A stretch of DNA of 64,000 nt from assembly GCF_000224145.3 (NCBI RefSeq), contig NC_020166.2, positions 5,031,880 through 5,095,879 of the forward strand, read 5' to 3'. Under the pieces are notes generated by a model. It was not told where the DNA came from. It did no database searches and worked only from the letters and a program-made list of their open reading frames with translations. Origin of the DNA: Ciona intestinalis. Taxonomy: Eukaryota > Chordata > Ascidiacea > Phlebobranchia > Cionidae. A program made the translations under genes and the position numbers. Within the stretch, counting starts at the first letter, position 1. Every line of letters begins with the position of its first letter. Of the stretch, positions 34,521 to 52,400 are shown piece after piece.

Positions 34521-36879
34521 ATGAATTGGATTGTTCTGAGTTTTCTGCTTATATTCTCTACAACAATTGCCCTTGAAGGTAATGTGGCTTAACTATTCTG
34601 ATACTGCAAAAAACTTTCCTGGCGGTACCCATGCCAAAACGTACGGTATTGCTATTAAAGCAATTTTGTGTAAAATATTAATTTCACAGCTGCAAACTCA
34701 CTCGAGACAATAACTTCAATATTTAAGTTACCTCCATGTAAATAATATAGATGTAAAAAATGACAAGGAAGATTGTGGATGTAATGATTCGAATCGTGAT
34801 AAACGAGGTGTTGAGGATGCAGAGGTTGCGGAAGAGCCAGATCTTCCTCTTCAAAAAGTATCCAGTGATGTAACCGAGACAAAGATTGAAAATAAATTTA
34901 ACTTTGATAAAGAGATTGACAATCCAAATGTTAAAAGGTTCAACCAAATGAAACTTATCCCAAAAGGAGAGTTTACCATGGGAAGCAATGCTAAATTAAC
35001 TAAAGATGGAGAAGACCCTGAAAGAAGGTATTATATAAATAAATAACAATTTTCTTTCTGTTCGTTTATGGTAACAAAGCTGGTAAAGATATGATAAAAA
35101 GAATTATTTATATAACACTAAAACAACAGTTGCTAAGTTGTTATAGAATGCTATGTGTAAAAAAATGAATTGCCGAACAGTTACAAGTAATATCACATAA
35201 ACAACATTGTTGTTCTAAATCTGACTGCATACAGACCAAATCCTTTTATTTAGGAGATTTGGTTTTGATCCACATATATATTTATATAACATTATAACTA
35301 CACTATTATAAAATCTGGAAAGCATTAAGACAGTATCAACCATAATTTTTAAATTTCAGAGTTTTCCTGGATGACTTTTACATGGATGTCCATGAGACTA
35401 GCAACATTGAATTTGCACACTTTGTTAAAGCAACAAATTATGTGACAGAAGCGGAAAAGTTTAAAAATTCATTTGTACTTGAAATGTTGATTAGCAAAGA
35501 AACATTGAGTAAAATAACTCAACAAGTTGCATCATCACCATGGTGGTTGCCAGTGGATGGGGCAGATTGGTTGCATCCTGAAGGCCCAGATTCAAACATT
35601 AGTAAAAGGTAGGCTATAAACTTATTTGGTAAAATAGTAAATTTGGTGTATTTTGTGATTGTGATCATGTAAAAATATTGTGTCTTGGCTACAATAGCCA
35701 CACAGTTTCTGGAGTTCACCCCCTTAAATTTGGTATATTTTTGACATAGTGGACCTAAGTAATTTTGTTAGATAATAATATACCCTCAGGTTAAATCATC
35801 CAGTGATACATGTATCGTGGAATGATGCGAAAAGTTATTGTAAGTGGGCGGGAAAGCGTTTACCAACTGAAGCTGAATGGGAAAAGGCAGCGAGGGGAGG
35901 TCTTGAAAACCGGTTGTTCCCGTGGGGAAACAAACTTAATCCAAACGGCAAATATATGTAAATAGAATTTTGTGTACAGAGTATTTTTTGCATCAGAACT
36001 TTCCTATTGCGGTTTAAATTTCACAGATCCTGTGCCACAGTGGTTGGATTATTTTAGGAGAACACTAGATTTTAAGCTTAATGCTGCCACTGTCATGAGT
36101 GTCTGTTGTTTTTGAATAACCTGTGTTCACTGGTTGTTGTATAAACTGTTACACACAAAGCAATAGACCCAAAGAAAACAACTACCCACAAAGTTACATA
36201 ATAGTAGTATTAACTTGTAACTTTTGTAAGGTGTACAAAATAGGACAAGTTCTATACGAGAAGATTAATAATAAAAATGAACATCATTCTTTTTATACAG
36301 GATAAATATCTGGCAGGGAGAGTTTCCTAAAGGTAACACAGCTGAGGACGGATATGCTGCTACAGCTCCAGTTGATTCTTTTCCACCAAATAAATTTGGT
36401 TTATTTAACACTGTTGGAAATGTGTGGGAATGGGTGGAAGATTGGTATTCAACTTACCATGAATTAGAAAGGGCTCATAACCCAGTATGTATCGACATAA
36501 CGTTAACTTGGTTTTGTATCTTATTATAAATTCAAATGTATCTTAGAAAGGACCTAAATCTGGGAAAGTGAAAGTTAAGAAGGGAGGTTCATATATGTGT
36601 CATAAGGTAAATCATATAAATTATGTTTGTATTTATGTGTGACTATTTGTGTCATAAAATCATATGTTAAAGCCAATATTTGCTTTTTTATAGTGAAAGT
36701 TGTTTATATATATGTATGTTAGATACTGCATTGTGTTGCAGGAGTTTTGCTACAGATATCGTTGTAGTGCGCGTGGTGAAAACACCCCTGATAGCTCATC
36801 ATCCAACCTTGGGTTCAGATGTGCTGCCGATACCTTGCCGGATTACCTTGTTATGAAGAATCAACATTCTGAATTATGA
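34521..36879 (+). CDS. SUMF1: Formylglycine-generating enzyme (sulfatase modifying factor 1)
   Basis: ER-lumen oxidase that converts the sulfatase active-site Cys to formylglycine. Exons 34521-34578, 34751-35027, 35360-35608, 35790-35957, 36301-36484, 36547-36606 and 36742-36879 give 377 residues; human has 374. A signal peptide ([16 protein letters not shown]) starts the protein. The FGE-sulfatase domain follows, with [74 protein letters not shown] and [10 protein letters not shown], all colinear with human FGE. The two catalytic cysteines (human Cys336 and Cys341) are present in YMCHK and EFCYRYRC and are split by intron 6. The N-terminal extension keeps a Cys-Gly-Cys (34774-34782) and a basic RDKR (34795-34806). 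The protein ends HSEL. The active-site pair and close identity favour SUMF1 over the inactive paralogue SUMF2. Confidence 0.96.
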
Positions 36880-37423
36880 TAAACACAACAATCTTTTACA
36901 TTGCCCTACTTTAGATTTATCATGAAAATTTAACAGTGAAAATAGTTTTATTCTCAAAATAATTTTGTTTTGTTTTTTAAAAAAGATTTATATGTGTGGG
37001 ATAGGGATAGTACAGTTGTAACTTATGCTAATTTCAAATACTTTTGTTTACTGTTTTCTGTTTAACATAAGTTACTACTTGTTACCAATAGTACGATCTA
37101 TATTATATATTTTTGATTTAAAATTTAATTTAAATGTTTAGTTAATTTATTGCCACAAGTGGTATACTATGGTCACGACATATCAATAGTTTTTAAACTT
37201 GTATCTGCCATTGAAATGTGCAATTTCTTTCAGATTATTGCAGTTGTGTTTTTATGCACAATATGTTCTGATAATTACTTGATTAGAAACTTAAACTTAA
37301 ATGCTCTTCAAAATATTGTTACAAATTTATGAAACAAGCTATAATTATTAAATATGTTCCATGACTTATTTAGATGGTTAGATTCATACAGTTAAATGCT
37401 ATGATAAGTCTAAATCTGTGGTA
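36880..37423. other. Intergenic between SUMF1 and the zinc-ribbon ORF
   Basis: About 540 AT-rich bases: the SUMF1 3' flank and the leader of the next gene. An acceptor-like TTAG near 37376-37380 precedes the in-frame extension of the zinc-ribbon ORF, so an upstream leader exon is possible. No repeat is recognised. Confidence 0.4.
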
Positions 37424-37663
37424 ATGATCAAGAATTTTCGAATTCTAAAAGTTTTCTGTGGAAAATGTGGAAGTTTGTTGCTGCTTTATCGAAAGGGAGG
37501 GTCGGGTCATTTACGAAAGTGTTACAACCACAAAATAAAGAAAGACTTCACTTCGAACCCAGGAGTTTGTCCAACTTGCAACTCGGTGTTCGGTCGACCA
37601 ATGATTATCAAACAACTTCCAGCAATCAAGGTGATTGGGGGAAAAGTTTTCTGGAAGGGTTGA
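37424..37663 (+). CDS. Small zinc-ribbon protein, unnamed family
   Basis: An open frame of 79 codons from ATG 37424, also open upstream to about 37381, ending in TGA. It encodes a compact domain with CGKC, KCYNHKIKKDF, CPTC and a terminal KVIGGKVFWKG. The two C-x2-C pairs about 38 residues apart suggest one zinc-ribbon fold. From memory it resembles short single-domain proteins in bacteria and plants that read C-x2-C-LLYRYKKGGKG, CPxC and KIIQGKVF, but I know no established function. It lies 305 bp upstream of the RECQL ATG on the same strand. The start is uncertain and an upstream exon is possible. The same bases also hold an open frame that could be spliced into RECQL, so one of the two frames may be a shadow. 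The conserved-looking Cys/Gly pattern favours this one. Confidence 0.55.
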   Translation: MIKNFRILKVFCGKCGSLLLLYRKGGSGHLRKCYNHKIKKDFTSNPGVCPTCNSVFGRPMIIKQLPAIKVIGGKVFWKG

Positions 37664-37967
37664 AGTTGAAAAAAAATGTTCAACAAGTAGAAGATGGTGT
37701 TGTTGGTAAGTTGAGAAGAATATTTTATTCTATTAAATGACAAAATGTGGTATTATCCAACAATAATCAAGAAATGTGTATTACAAATCTGTGGTGTGGG
37801 CATACATCGGTTGAAGTAATCGTTCTTAAACAAAGAATTCTCGATCACTTACATGTGTATTAGATAGGACACTCTTCTGTATCAATAGGACAATGTCTGG
37901 TGTTTTCTCCCCCTCATTCTAGATAAATAAGCAGTCACATCTTACATGTCTACTCACAGATCTCCAG

Positions 37968-44303
<6,336 letters not shown>

Positions 44304-44603
44304 AATGTTTGCTCTCCTAAATAGTGTTACTTGCTTATTAATCATGGTGCAATTGTAGACTTTTACTGTTGGATTTAAACTGCCTTATTTTAAAACTGCT
44401 CTGTTTGCCATAATTTTAAAGTACAGTACCATTATTTCTGTTAGCTGCTACATTCTGTCGTCTTATTACTTTTTATTTTTTTCATATTTTTTATACGTAT
44501 TTATGTGCTTGTTTTATTTTCATTTATAGAACTGAAAAAAAAATCATTCATTTAAAACTTCTTTTGAAAATTATTCTAGTCAAAACAGTCCGTTCTTTTT
44601 AAA

Positions 44604-44822
44604 GCCGGAGTGGCACAATTAGTAACCAGACGATGGGTTTGACGTCTGGTATTGCGATTGTAGGTATTCGGCAAAATATTCAGCGTTCATTGATCAAAAT
44701 CAATGGTCACTAATGGTTTGTCCCTCCGTAAGCAATCCGCGACTAAGTATCTTGTAAGCGAGCACGATAAACCTGAAAACGCACCGTATAACTTATGAAG
44801 CTACCTCACTCCGTTAGGATAA
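44604..44822 (+). mobile_element. Diverged tRNA-like SINE
   Basis: Head GCCGGAGTGGCACAATTAGT, middle CAATGGTCACTAATGGTTTG and tail GCGAGCACGATAAACC with TATAACTTATGAAG align with the SINE family at reduced identity. Confidence 0.6.
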
Positions 44823-44878
44823 TTAAGTAAAATATTTTAATCACTTAAATATACTAAAATGTTATTGATGATAATGTA

Positions 44879-45058
44879 TAGTAGGTTGGGGGAAGATGGG
44901 ACACCTTTTCATTCTGTTTTCTCGCCCAATTTGGTAGTAAACAACGAATTTAGTAATGATTAACATGCGGTCTACACAACGATGATGATAATAATGCCGC
45001 CGGCCGGATACACGGGACATTATGAATTATGGGTATTCTGTCTACACCCACCCTACTG
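44879..45058. mobile_element. MITE, copy 3
   Basis: About 180 bp. The left end AGTAGGTTGGGGGAAGATGG pairs with the reverse complement of the right end AGTAGGGTGGGTGTAGACAG. GTAT flanks both ends and may be the target duplication. The left half aligns along its length with the copy at 28079, including the shared TAGTAAACAA core. Confidence 0.65.
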
Positions 45059-45542
45059 TATAACAGTTTGAGATCAACCCCAAGAGTCTTGCTATATGAA
45101 TAAAATGTCTCTCTTCGGGTGATGCGGCAACCTCAGACACTGAGCAAATGTGTTCCTACATATATCGAGTTTCCGCTTACAAGTTACACTTTAAAAACTG
45201 ATAAAGTTTTATCGTTTTAAGGGTAAAAACTTGGACAGCTTCGTATTGAAGCAATGATTGTTAAGCTCTGTTACCTAAACGAACCAGTAGCAGAACCTCG
45301 TACCTGTAGCCTACATTGGGTAACATATTCACGCTATATCGACTAATCTCCACAGTCGAACTGGATGCTACGACACTTGTTCAGATGACTGGAAACTTTA
45401 ATAAGGTTGGGGATTTGAACTTGTTTTGGTCAGTTACTATGGTAGTACTAGGAACTTAACTAACCTGCAGTAACTTGAAACTTCACCTAAACCTGTTTAT
45501 AAAACACAACGTTATGCGCTATATATTGGTATTGTTCATTCC

Positions 45543-45668
45543 ATGACCAAACAGAGTTCAATTGGTGCAAGCGGACAGCTCCATGTAGCGGCAATAGATA
45601 GTGTTACTTTGGCTAAGCACTCAGGAGGCGAATCTGACGAACATCAGGAAGAACGAAGAAGTAAATAA
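45543..45668 (+). CDS. Candidate small ORF, 41 residues
   Basis: Begins at ATG 45543 and encodes a hydrophilic peptide starting MTKQSSIGASGQLHVAAIDS and ending in an acidic/basic tail. A TTTATAAAA motif lies about 40 bp upstream and a strong donor (CAAG|GTAAGC, 45738) about 70 bp downstream, as if it were part of a spliced transcript. I recognise no family. It may be a coding fragment, part of a non-coding RNA or chance. Confidence 0.2.
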   Translation: MTKQSSIGASGQLHVAAIDSVTLAKHSGGESDEHQEERRSK

Positions 45669-46459
45669 ATATAGAACAGAACAAGCGTGATAGTAACACA
45701 GGGGGGTTGCCTCAAAGAAACAGTGTCGACGAGCAAGGTAAGCAAGAAAAATGGGGTCATCCTGGCGCATTAAGCGCAGGTTTTGGCAGCCAGCGTTGAG
45801 ATTTCGTTGACGGTGAATTTGGAGGCGATCCGCGATTAGAAAAACAAAGATGCGGTTACGAGATGATTTTAACGATTCGAGATAGGAAAGAAACTTCTAG
45901 AAATATCAATAATTTGAGATATAACACTTAAGTTACACATGTTGTTGCACGAATCAGTGGTTGGCGATTATTATGAACAGAAAAGAACAAAGACCGTTTT
46001 AAAAACAGCCCATGAACATCTGCATAGAAATGTTTGAGCACTGAGTGGGTAGATGTGGACAATGATATTGATGGTAGCTGCTAAATATGGGATAACAATT
46101 CAATTGGCTTACTGATGTACCAATATAACACGATACATCAAGATTTGATTTTTATCGTAGCACAGTGACGTAGACATAATTGACGTCATCACAGTAAAAT
46201 TTGTATGTTTCATCAAAGGCTTCTTTGCTTTGTATATATTGCTAATGTTCATTAATATACGGAAGGTTTTTGGGCACGTTAAAGTAATGACGCGGGTACA
46301 GAATTTTAATAATTTTACAACAGAAGTAAAATTATCAACGTCGTTGCAGATAATTTTAATCGGGAGAGAACAACACAATGTCAGTCACTGAATTTCAATG
46401 TAACGCACAAGTAACAGCATAGAAATCTGAAGAAAAACAACTTCGCAGTATTATCTACA

Positions 46460-49400
46460 TTAAGCCTCGGCTGCCTTTAGATTAGCGCAGATGTCAAGCG
46501 CTTTCTTATATGCAATGTCAAGATCCATGTTTAACTGGCTCATCATGTCTGCCAGCTGTGAAGAACCAGCGTCATCTACAGAGTGAGGTCTTCGTGGTTG
46601 TGGCGAAGCAGCGTGGCGACTTCGGTTGCGAGGACCGCTTCGTCGACCGAGAATACGCTGCAAGTCACGCACTAATTTCTCGCTGTTAGGAGTTAGTGAA
46701 CCGGTCGGTTGCTCAGATGTGAACGTTTCACTTTCGAGCGGTGGCAGAGTGTCTCGTACTAAAGATAAGCTTACTGGTCGTTGTGGTTGGTACGTTGGCG
46801 ATGAATTCGTAGCGTAAAACTTGGCATTATGTTTATGTGCGACCTCATTGCCAGCATGCGGGTGGGTTGGAGAGGGGTAACCATTCACTTCCTCCTGTGG
46901 AACAATGGTGCCATCGAATGTGCAAAGATCGAAGGAATCGGACGATAAGATGCTGGAGTCACTATAGGTGCTTGTTGGGCGGGTTAAACTTCCTATACTG
47001 CTCCCATCATCGCTGCTGATGCTTGTTAGTCGTTCTGTGGCACTGGCAGCTGGAGCCACCGGGATCAAGTAAAAATCTTTACTGGGAGTTGAATTAGTTG
47101 GAGTTCGATGCGACGTTTGTGTGGCTGGCGACAACGGGAAGTGAATTGCGTTACTTCTGCTTTGTGGAGTTAACGAACTTTTAATATGAGGAACATGGTG
47201 GATGGTTGTGTCAGATGATGATGCGGTGGAAGTGTTAACTAATAAAGATTCGGGTATTGTAGGGACACGTTCAGGTGATGAATAATAACCACTTTCTCTA
47301 TCGCGTTTACTACGCAATACCCTACGCTTACCAGTCACTACATGTGGCTTCGATTTCAATTTAAGACTATCCTTGGCTTGTAAACCACACACAGCAGCCA
47401 GTTGTCCAGCTAACGAGTTGTCGAAATCGTGTTTCTTGGTATGGTTGCCCTGAGATGGAGGTTTACCTGCGACAGTACGCGGAAGGGCAGGTTTTGCTGG
47501 AACTCGTTTTAAAATTCCCTTTGGTTGTGAATCAAATGCCGCAGCTACGTTGTGCGTCACTTGTTTCGATGTTTCTAAATGATTTTGATTCAAGTCCACA
47601 TCTTCTTCTGTTTTCCGCTTGGTGTCCACAGAGGGCGGCACAATGACGTCATCACTGCACACCCACGCATGCGACGCTATATCATCGATCGTTGCTCGTT
47701 TTTTCGGGTCAACCGTGAGCATCCATGCGATTAAGGAGTGTGCTTCTGCAAATTAAAATTGTGTTATGCATTCGGTCATAATCTCATGGTAGCAGAGGTC
47801 ATTACAAAAACAATGAACACGCGATGTCTAACAATAGAACAAGGATCGGTAAGTGCGGGGATGGAAACCATGTTGTTCCAAGGTACAACAATGCTTCGTG
47901 AACAAACGATATTCGTCACAATAGTTGGCTGGTTTGTTTAGCAAACCTGATAGACCGCTGCGCAAAGTTGGACGGTGCTATGTAACAAAAGTCTTTACAA
48001 AAAAAGTTAAGTCTACAGTTCGTTTTACGAAGCAGGAGCTACCTAAGTATACGTGCACGTGCTTAACTATAATATTAAGCTAAAGGCGCGAGCTCTAATT
48101 TGACAATTCCAGGAATCGTGACACGCATTTATTTAAATGCCGAAGCCACTTGTAGCCATCTGATGAAGTGAAGTTCGTGCCAAGTGCGCTATACAACGAC
48201 CCTCCAGAATTTAGCCGGTGCTCGGAATTTATGCCGACGAGCAGGCAATCAACGAACATCGTGTACATACTAATAAACTCATGTTCTTAACAGACGTGCC
48301 ATGATGCAACAACAAACAAGCAAATTTGGTAAATCCCAAATACCAAATAAAGCTTGATTACATACATTACCAGCACTGGTCATGATGATGATGACATAAT
48401 ATTTAAATTAAACTTCCAACTCACCAGAAAGTTTGCTTTGTTTCCCGTATTCCCCGCTAGTTATTTGTTTCGTTAATATTTGATAATTTCTTCCATCGAA
48501 GGGCATGGTACCGTACACCAGGGTGTATAACAAAACTCCAAGCGACCAACTGTCAACCTAAGAAAGAAATAAATGTTATACAAACACTACAGTAAACATA
48601 TCACATTTGCATTAGGTCAACATCAATTAAACCAGAATAGAAGCGATACATACGATTGCAACAGCAATAAAAGATTGATGTTGTTACGGGAAAAGTGCGG
48701 TGAAAGTTAAGTTCAATGCACCAGACTTCGGGCAACGTAGTGAGTACACATGACGTTGAATTGTTACCAGATATTTAGAGTGTTGTTGTTGAAGGGCGAC
48801 GGAATGTCAAGGGCGTGATGTGGCTCGTTATAACTTTATTATGTTTGTCCAACCAGTAACAACAGGGGATCCACGTTTATTGTAATTATGTAAGTGGTTC
48901 AGGTCGGAGCATACTGGATGATGTCACCTTTGTGTACCCAGTTAACACGGTTGAGATATTTATAGATGACAAATGTAAAGAAGCCACATAATACAAAGGC
49001 GTAATAGCCAAATCCAATGTTAAACAACACGGGCGACCGTACTTGATGAATCAACAACAAAAAGTCGATTTGTTAAGGTCGAGCATAAACGTGTAGACTT
49101 ACACCGGATTTTCAATAATTTAAGCAAACACTTTCGTTTACGCATGGCCGCTTATGGAATGTTAGTTGTGCTGAGTAGAAAATATAGGCGCATGAAACCT
49201 TTAATCGTGCCCAAGACAGCGGGTTTTCCGGTGATAAATGCGAACCTCTTTCACCGAGCTGATGCAATCCGCTCATAAATGTTTCACAATGTTTTGTAGA
49301 GGCCGCTCTCGTTTTATTTATTATTACCGGGACACGGAACTATAAACCAGACCAGCTTAGAGAGAAGTTCGAGAACCTTCGATCAGTCGACACTGGTTTG

Positions 49401-52400
49401 ACAGCTTTACTTGCGGTGCTTGCTAAGCGTGACTTTGGTACGCGAATGTAATTTTCAAAGCGGTATTTTAAACTTTTAAGTCATAAATTTTGATGCTAGT
49501 TGAACTGAGCGACGTTGCGAGACAAATTTCAATAATCTAATAACCGACCAAGTATTTCAATTAATGAATGATTACTCTGATCAACCTGACAGCTAGTCTG
49601 ACGCTGGGAATTAATAAAGGCGGGCGTTCTGGTTTAAGTTAATATTTACACTCGGTTTCCATGCTTATCTGGTGATCGTAGAAATATAACTCAAAGAAAT
49701 TGGCAAGGTATGCTGTGGTTGGGTCGCTTGAACTTCTGAACCTTATCCTTATCCACTAAGTACCCAGAAAAGTCGGTCCATGGTGGGAAAGGCTTATTTT
49801 AACCGAGTCTGTTGACTCACAGACTTGGAATTTGAACCCATGTGGTTTTCAGGGGCACGTTTACTGTTGTTTTTCAATTAACTACGTTCATTACTTTATA
49901 TTTGCTTTCAAGTAACATCTTACCTTAACACACTAAAATACAATCGTGCTACTGTTGTTACCAGGTATAAAGTTATGCTTGAATATTAGAATAATTTTGT
50001 GCGAGAACACAAAAGTTGTGTACCTCAGGTCCAACGTAGGGAACACCATTAACTATTTCTGGTGACGCATATAATGGACTTCCGCAAAACGTCTGCAGAA
50101 GTTCGTCCGACTTGAATTTATTTGCTAAACCGAAATCCGCAATCTGTGAGAAAAAAAAACACATTAAAAATGAAGACAAACGAGTTTCGGCTCCGGTAAG
50201 TCTGAGTAATTGGCCACATCTAATTTTACAAACTTGAGCCAGTTTAAGATATTTATTAGCGTGTACCTAATGTTATTGTTTATGTGTAATTACGAGTGTA
50301 AAAAATAATTATTTGGGCAGTTCATGTTTAGGCGTTAAACCCCTTGGTATAAATAATGGCTTTAAACAGGTTTTTAAAATAACCGCACTCAAGATCCAAA
50401 CACAAGTTGATACACGCCCTGACGCCCACACAATACTAATATGTAAATTTATTATTTTATTACAAACTTTTCACCTTAATAGTGTGGTCTTGGTCGAGCA
50501 GGATGTTTTCAAGCTTTAAGTCTCTATGTACAATGCCCATCTACACAAAGTAAAATATGTTAATGAGTAACTCGACCCAGAAGTCTGATATAAATTTAAA
50601 ATATTGTCATCATGGGTTATGTAATGTTAACCCCCAGTGAATTTCGTTAGTTTCCTGAACTGTTTCTGCCAGGAATATAATGTAAACCCACTGTTTTGGG
50701 TAAATGAGTTTTAATTTTTTGGTTTGAAAACTATACAATTAAAAAACAATATGAACGTAAACCAAATGCATCTCTTTTTGTAAACATGATTCGCGTATTT
50801 ATAAAGTCAGTAAAACCATATTTATCAGAACAGCTGTATTAGTTGATGTGTACAAACAAACAAAGCATCACTAAACATTAGGGAAAGCATTGGAGCATGA
50901 CTCGAACGAATTACAAAAACAGGAAGTTTGTGATCATTACGTCATCATGCATATGACGCAACATAAAGAAACCTGTTCTCGCTCACTGTTCCAAACTTCC
51001 GCTGAACTACATTATGACTAGTCACAATGTTAATGAACACAATTGGTTATTACCAGTTAAAGCTGGAAAACTACGAGGCGATGAAACGGTGATTGTAAAC
51101 AATTTCACATAAACTTAAACCCATGTACATGACGTGCTCGAATGTGGGACGTTTCATAGAAAATGTGATTGATGAAACGTGCTTTGATGCTGTCATTTAA
51201 AGTTAGTCGGGCAAGAATTAATCGATTGCAATGACGTCGGGACGTTTAATTAAGCCGGTGTATTATCTGGAGGTATGCTGCATAATCGATGTTAGTTAAG
51301 TTGATAAACTCAAGTTCGTATTCATCGTTTACAGATTTATAAAACAAAAACAGAGCCATCATATGACGCATATGTAGTGATGATATTGTGTTTTTATACG
51401 TAGTATATGACGTAATAACATCATGTATGTTACATAACCTTGATTAAATATGTAAATTTAGTTCAATGCGTCAAGCTACATGATTCGGTTCGAATATCTA
51501 ACATGTATACCAGACCACCCGAAGTGGTGTATTATTACGATCGGCGTGCGTTGATAGATACTAACACATGTGCCCAAACCATTCTTTACCTACCGCAGCG
51601 TCCGTCGCAAGTTACTTTAGGGAGCGTAAATTGCGTGTTTGAGGTTTTAAGGATCTCACCTTGTGGCAATAACGAACGGCAGAGATGATTTGGCGAAAAA
51701 ACGATCTTGCTTCTTTGTCACAAATTCCACTTTTGTTCGCAAGGTAATCGTACAACTCGCCACCAGCGGCGTATTCCATCACTATTACTATCTTATCCTG
51801 GTTCTCAAACACTGGAAACAACATTCAAGGTTTTAATTGCAAAGTCTGGTAGAGAGAACTTGATAACCTTGTATTGTTAGAGCGACACTTGCTTTGTTAA
51901 CGTAATATAATACACCGTGATATAAAACGAACCAACAACAGGTGTGTCATTTAAACATTGATCATAAGGTACATGTGGAATATTTGGAATCGCATCATTA
52001 CCACTATTTTGACGATTTCTTACATGTTGGGTTCAATATACAGACTGTATAAACAGCAAGTGAAGCATGAAATGTTGACTGTAATTTTAAAGAGAGGCTC
52101 AACTCTGGTTAAAGAAATAGCCGTAAAACAGCACCTCAAAATGTGGTTGTCTGCGATCAGTGGTGCGCGACCACATCGGTGTCAAATAAGGACGTTGGGC
52201 GGAAAGTGAATAACAATGAATATCGTCTCATATTGTAGTTCGAATATACCCACGAACTTAAAACTACCAAGGACATAATAATTTGTTGTGGCATAACGTC
52301 TTTATTATGCCTTATGGTGATTCTTGTCTCTAAACAATTATTTACATACAACATAAAAATTTCTGCTTACCTTCGTATATTTGAATAATATGGTCGTGTT

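Larger units (their letters stand above)
44304..46459. other. Region between convergent RECQL and NUAK genes
   Basis: About 2.2 kb between two stop codons facing each other. It holds a decayed SINE (44604-44822) and a MITE (44879-45058). At 45543-45668 there is a 41-codon ORF, followed by a consensus splice donor at 45738. The remainder is presumably 3' UTR and spacer. Confidence 0.6.

Noticed and set aside
36090-36245. Possible SINE remnant in SUMF1 intron 4
   Set aside because: Only CCCACAAAGTTACAT and a few scattered words match; the rest cannot be aligned by eye.
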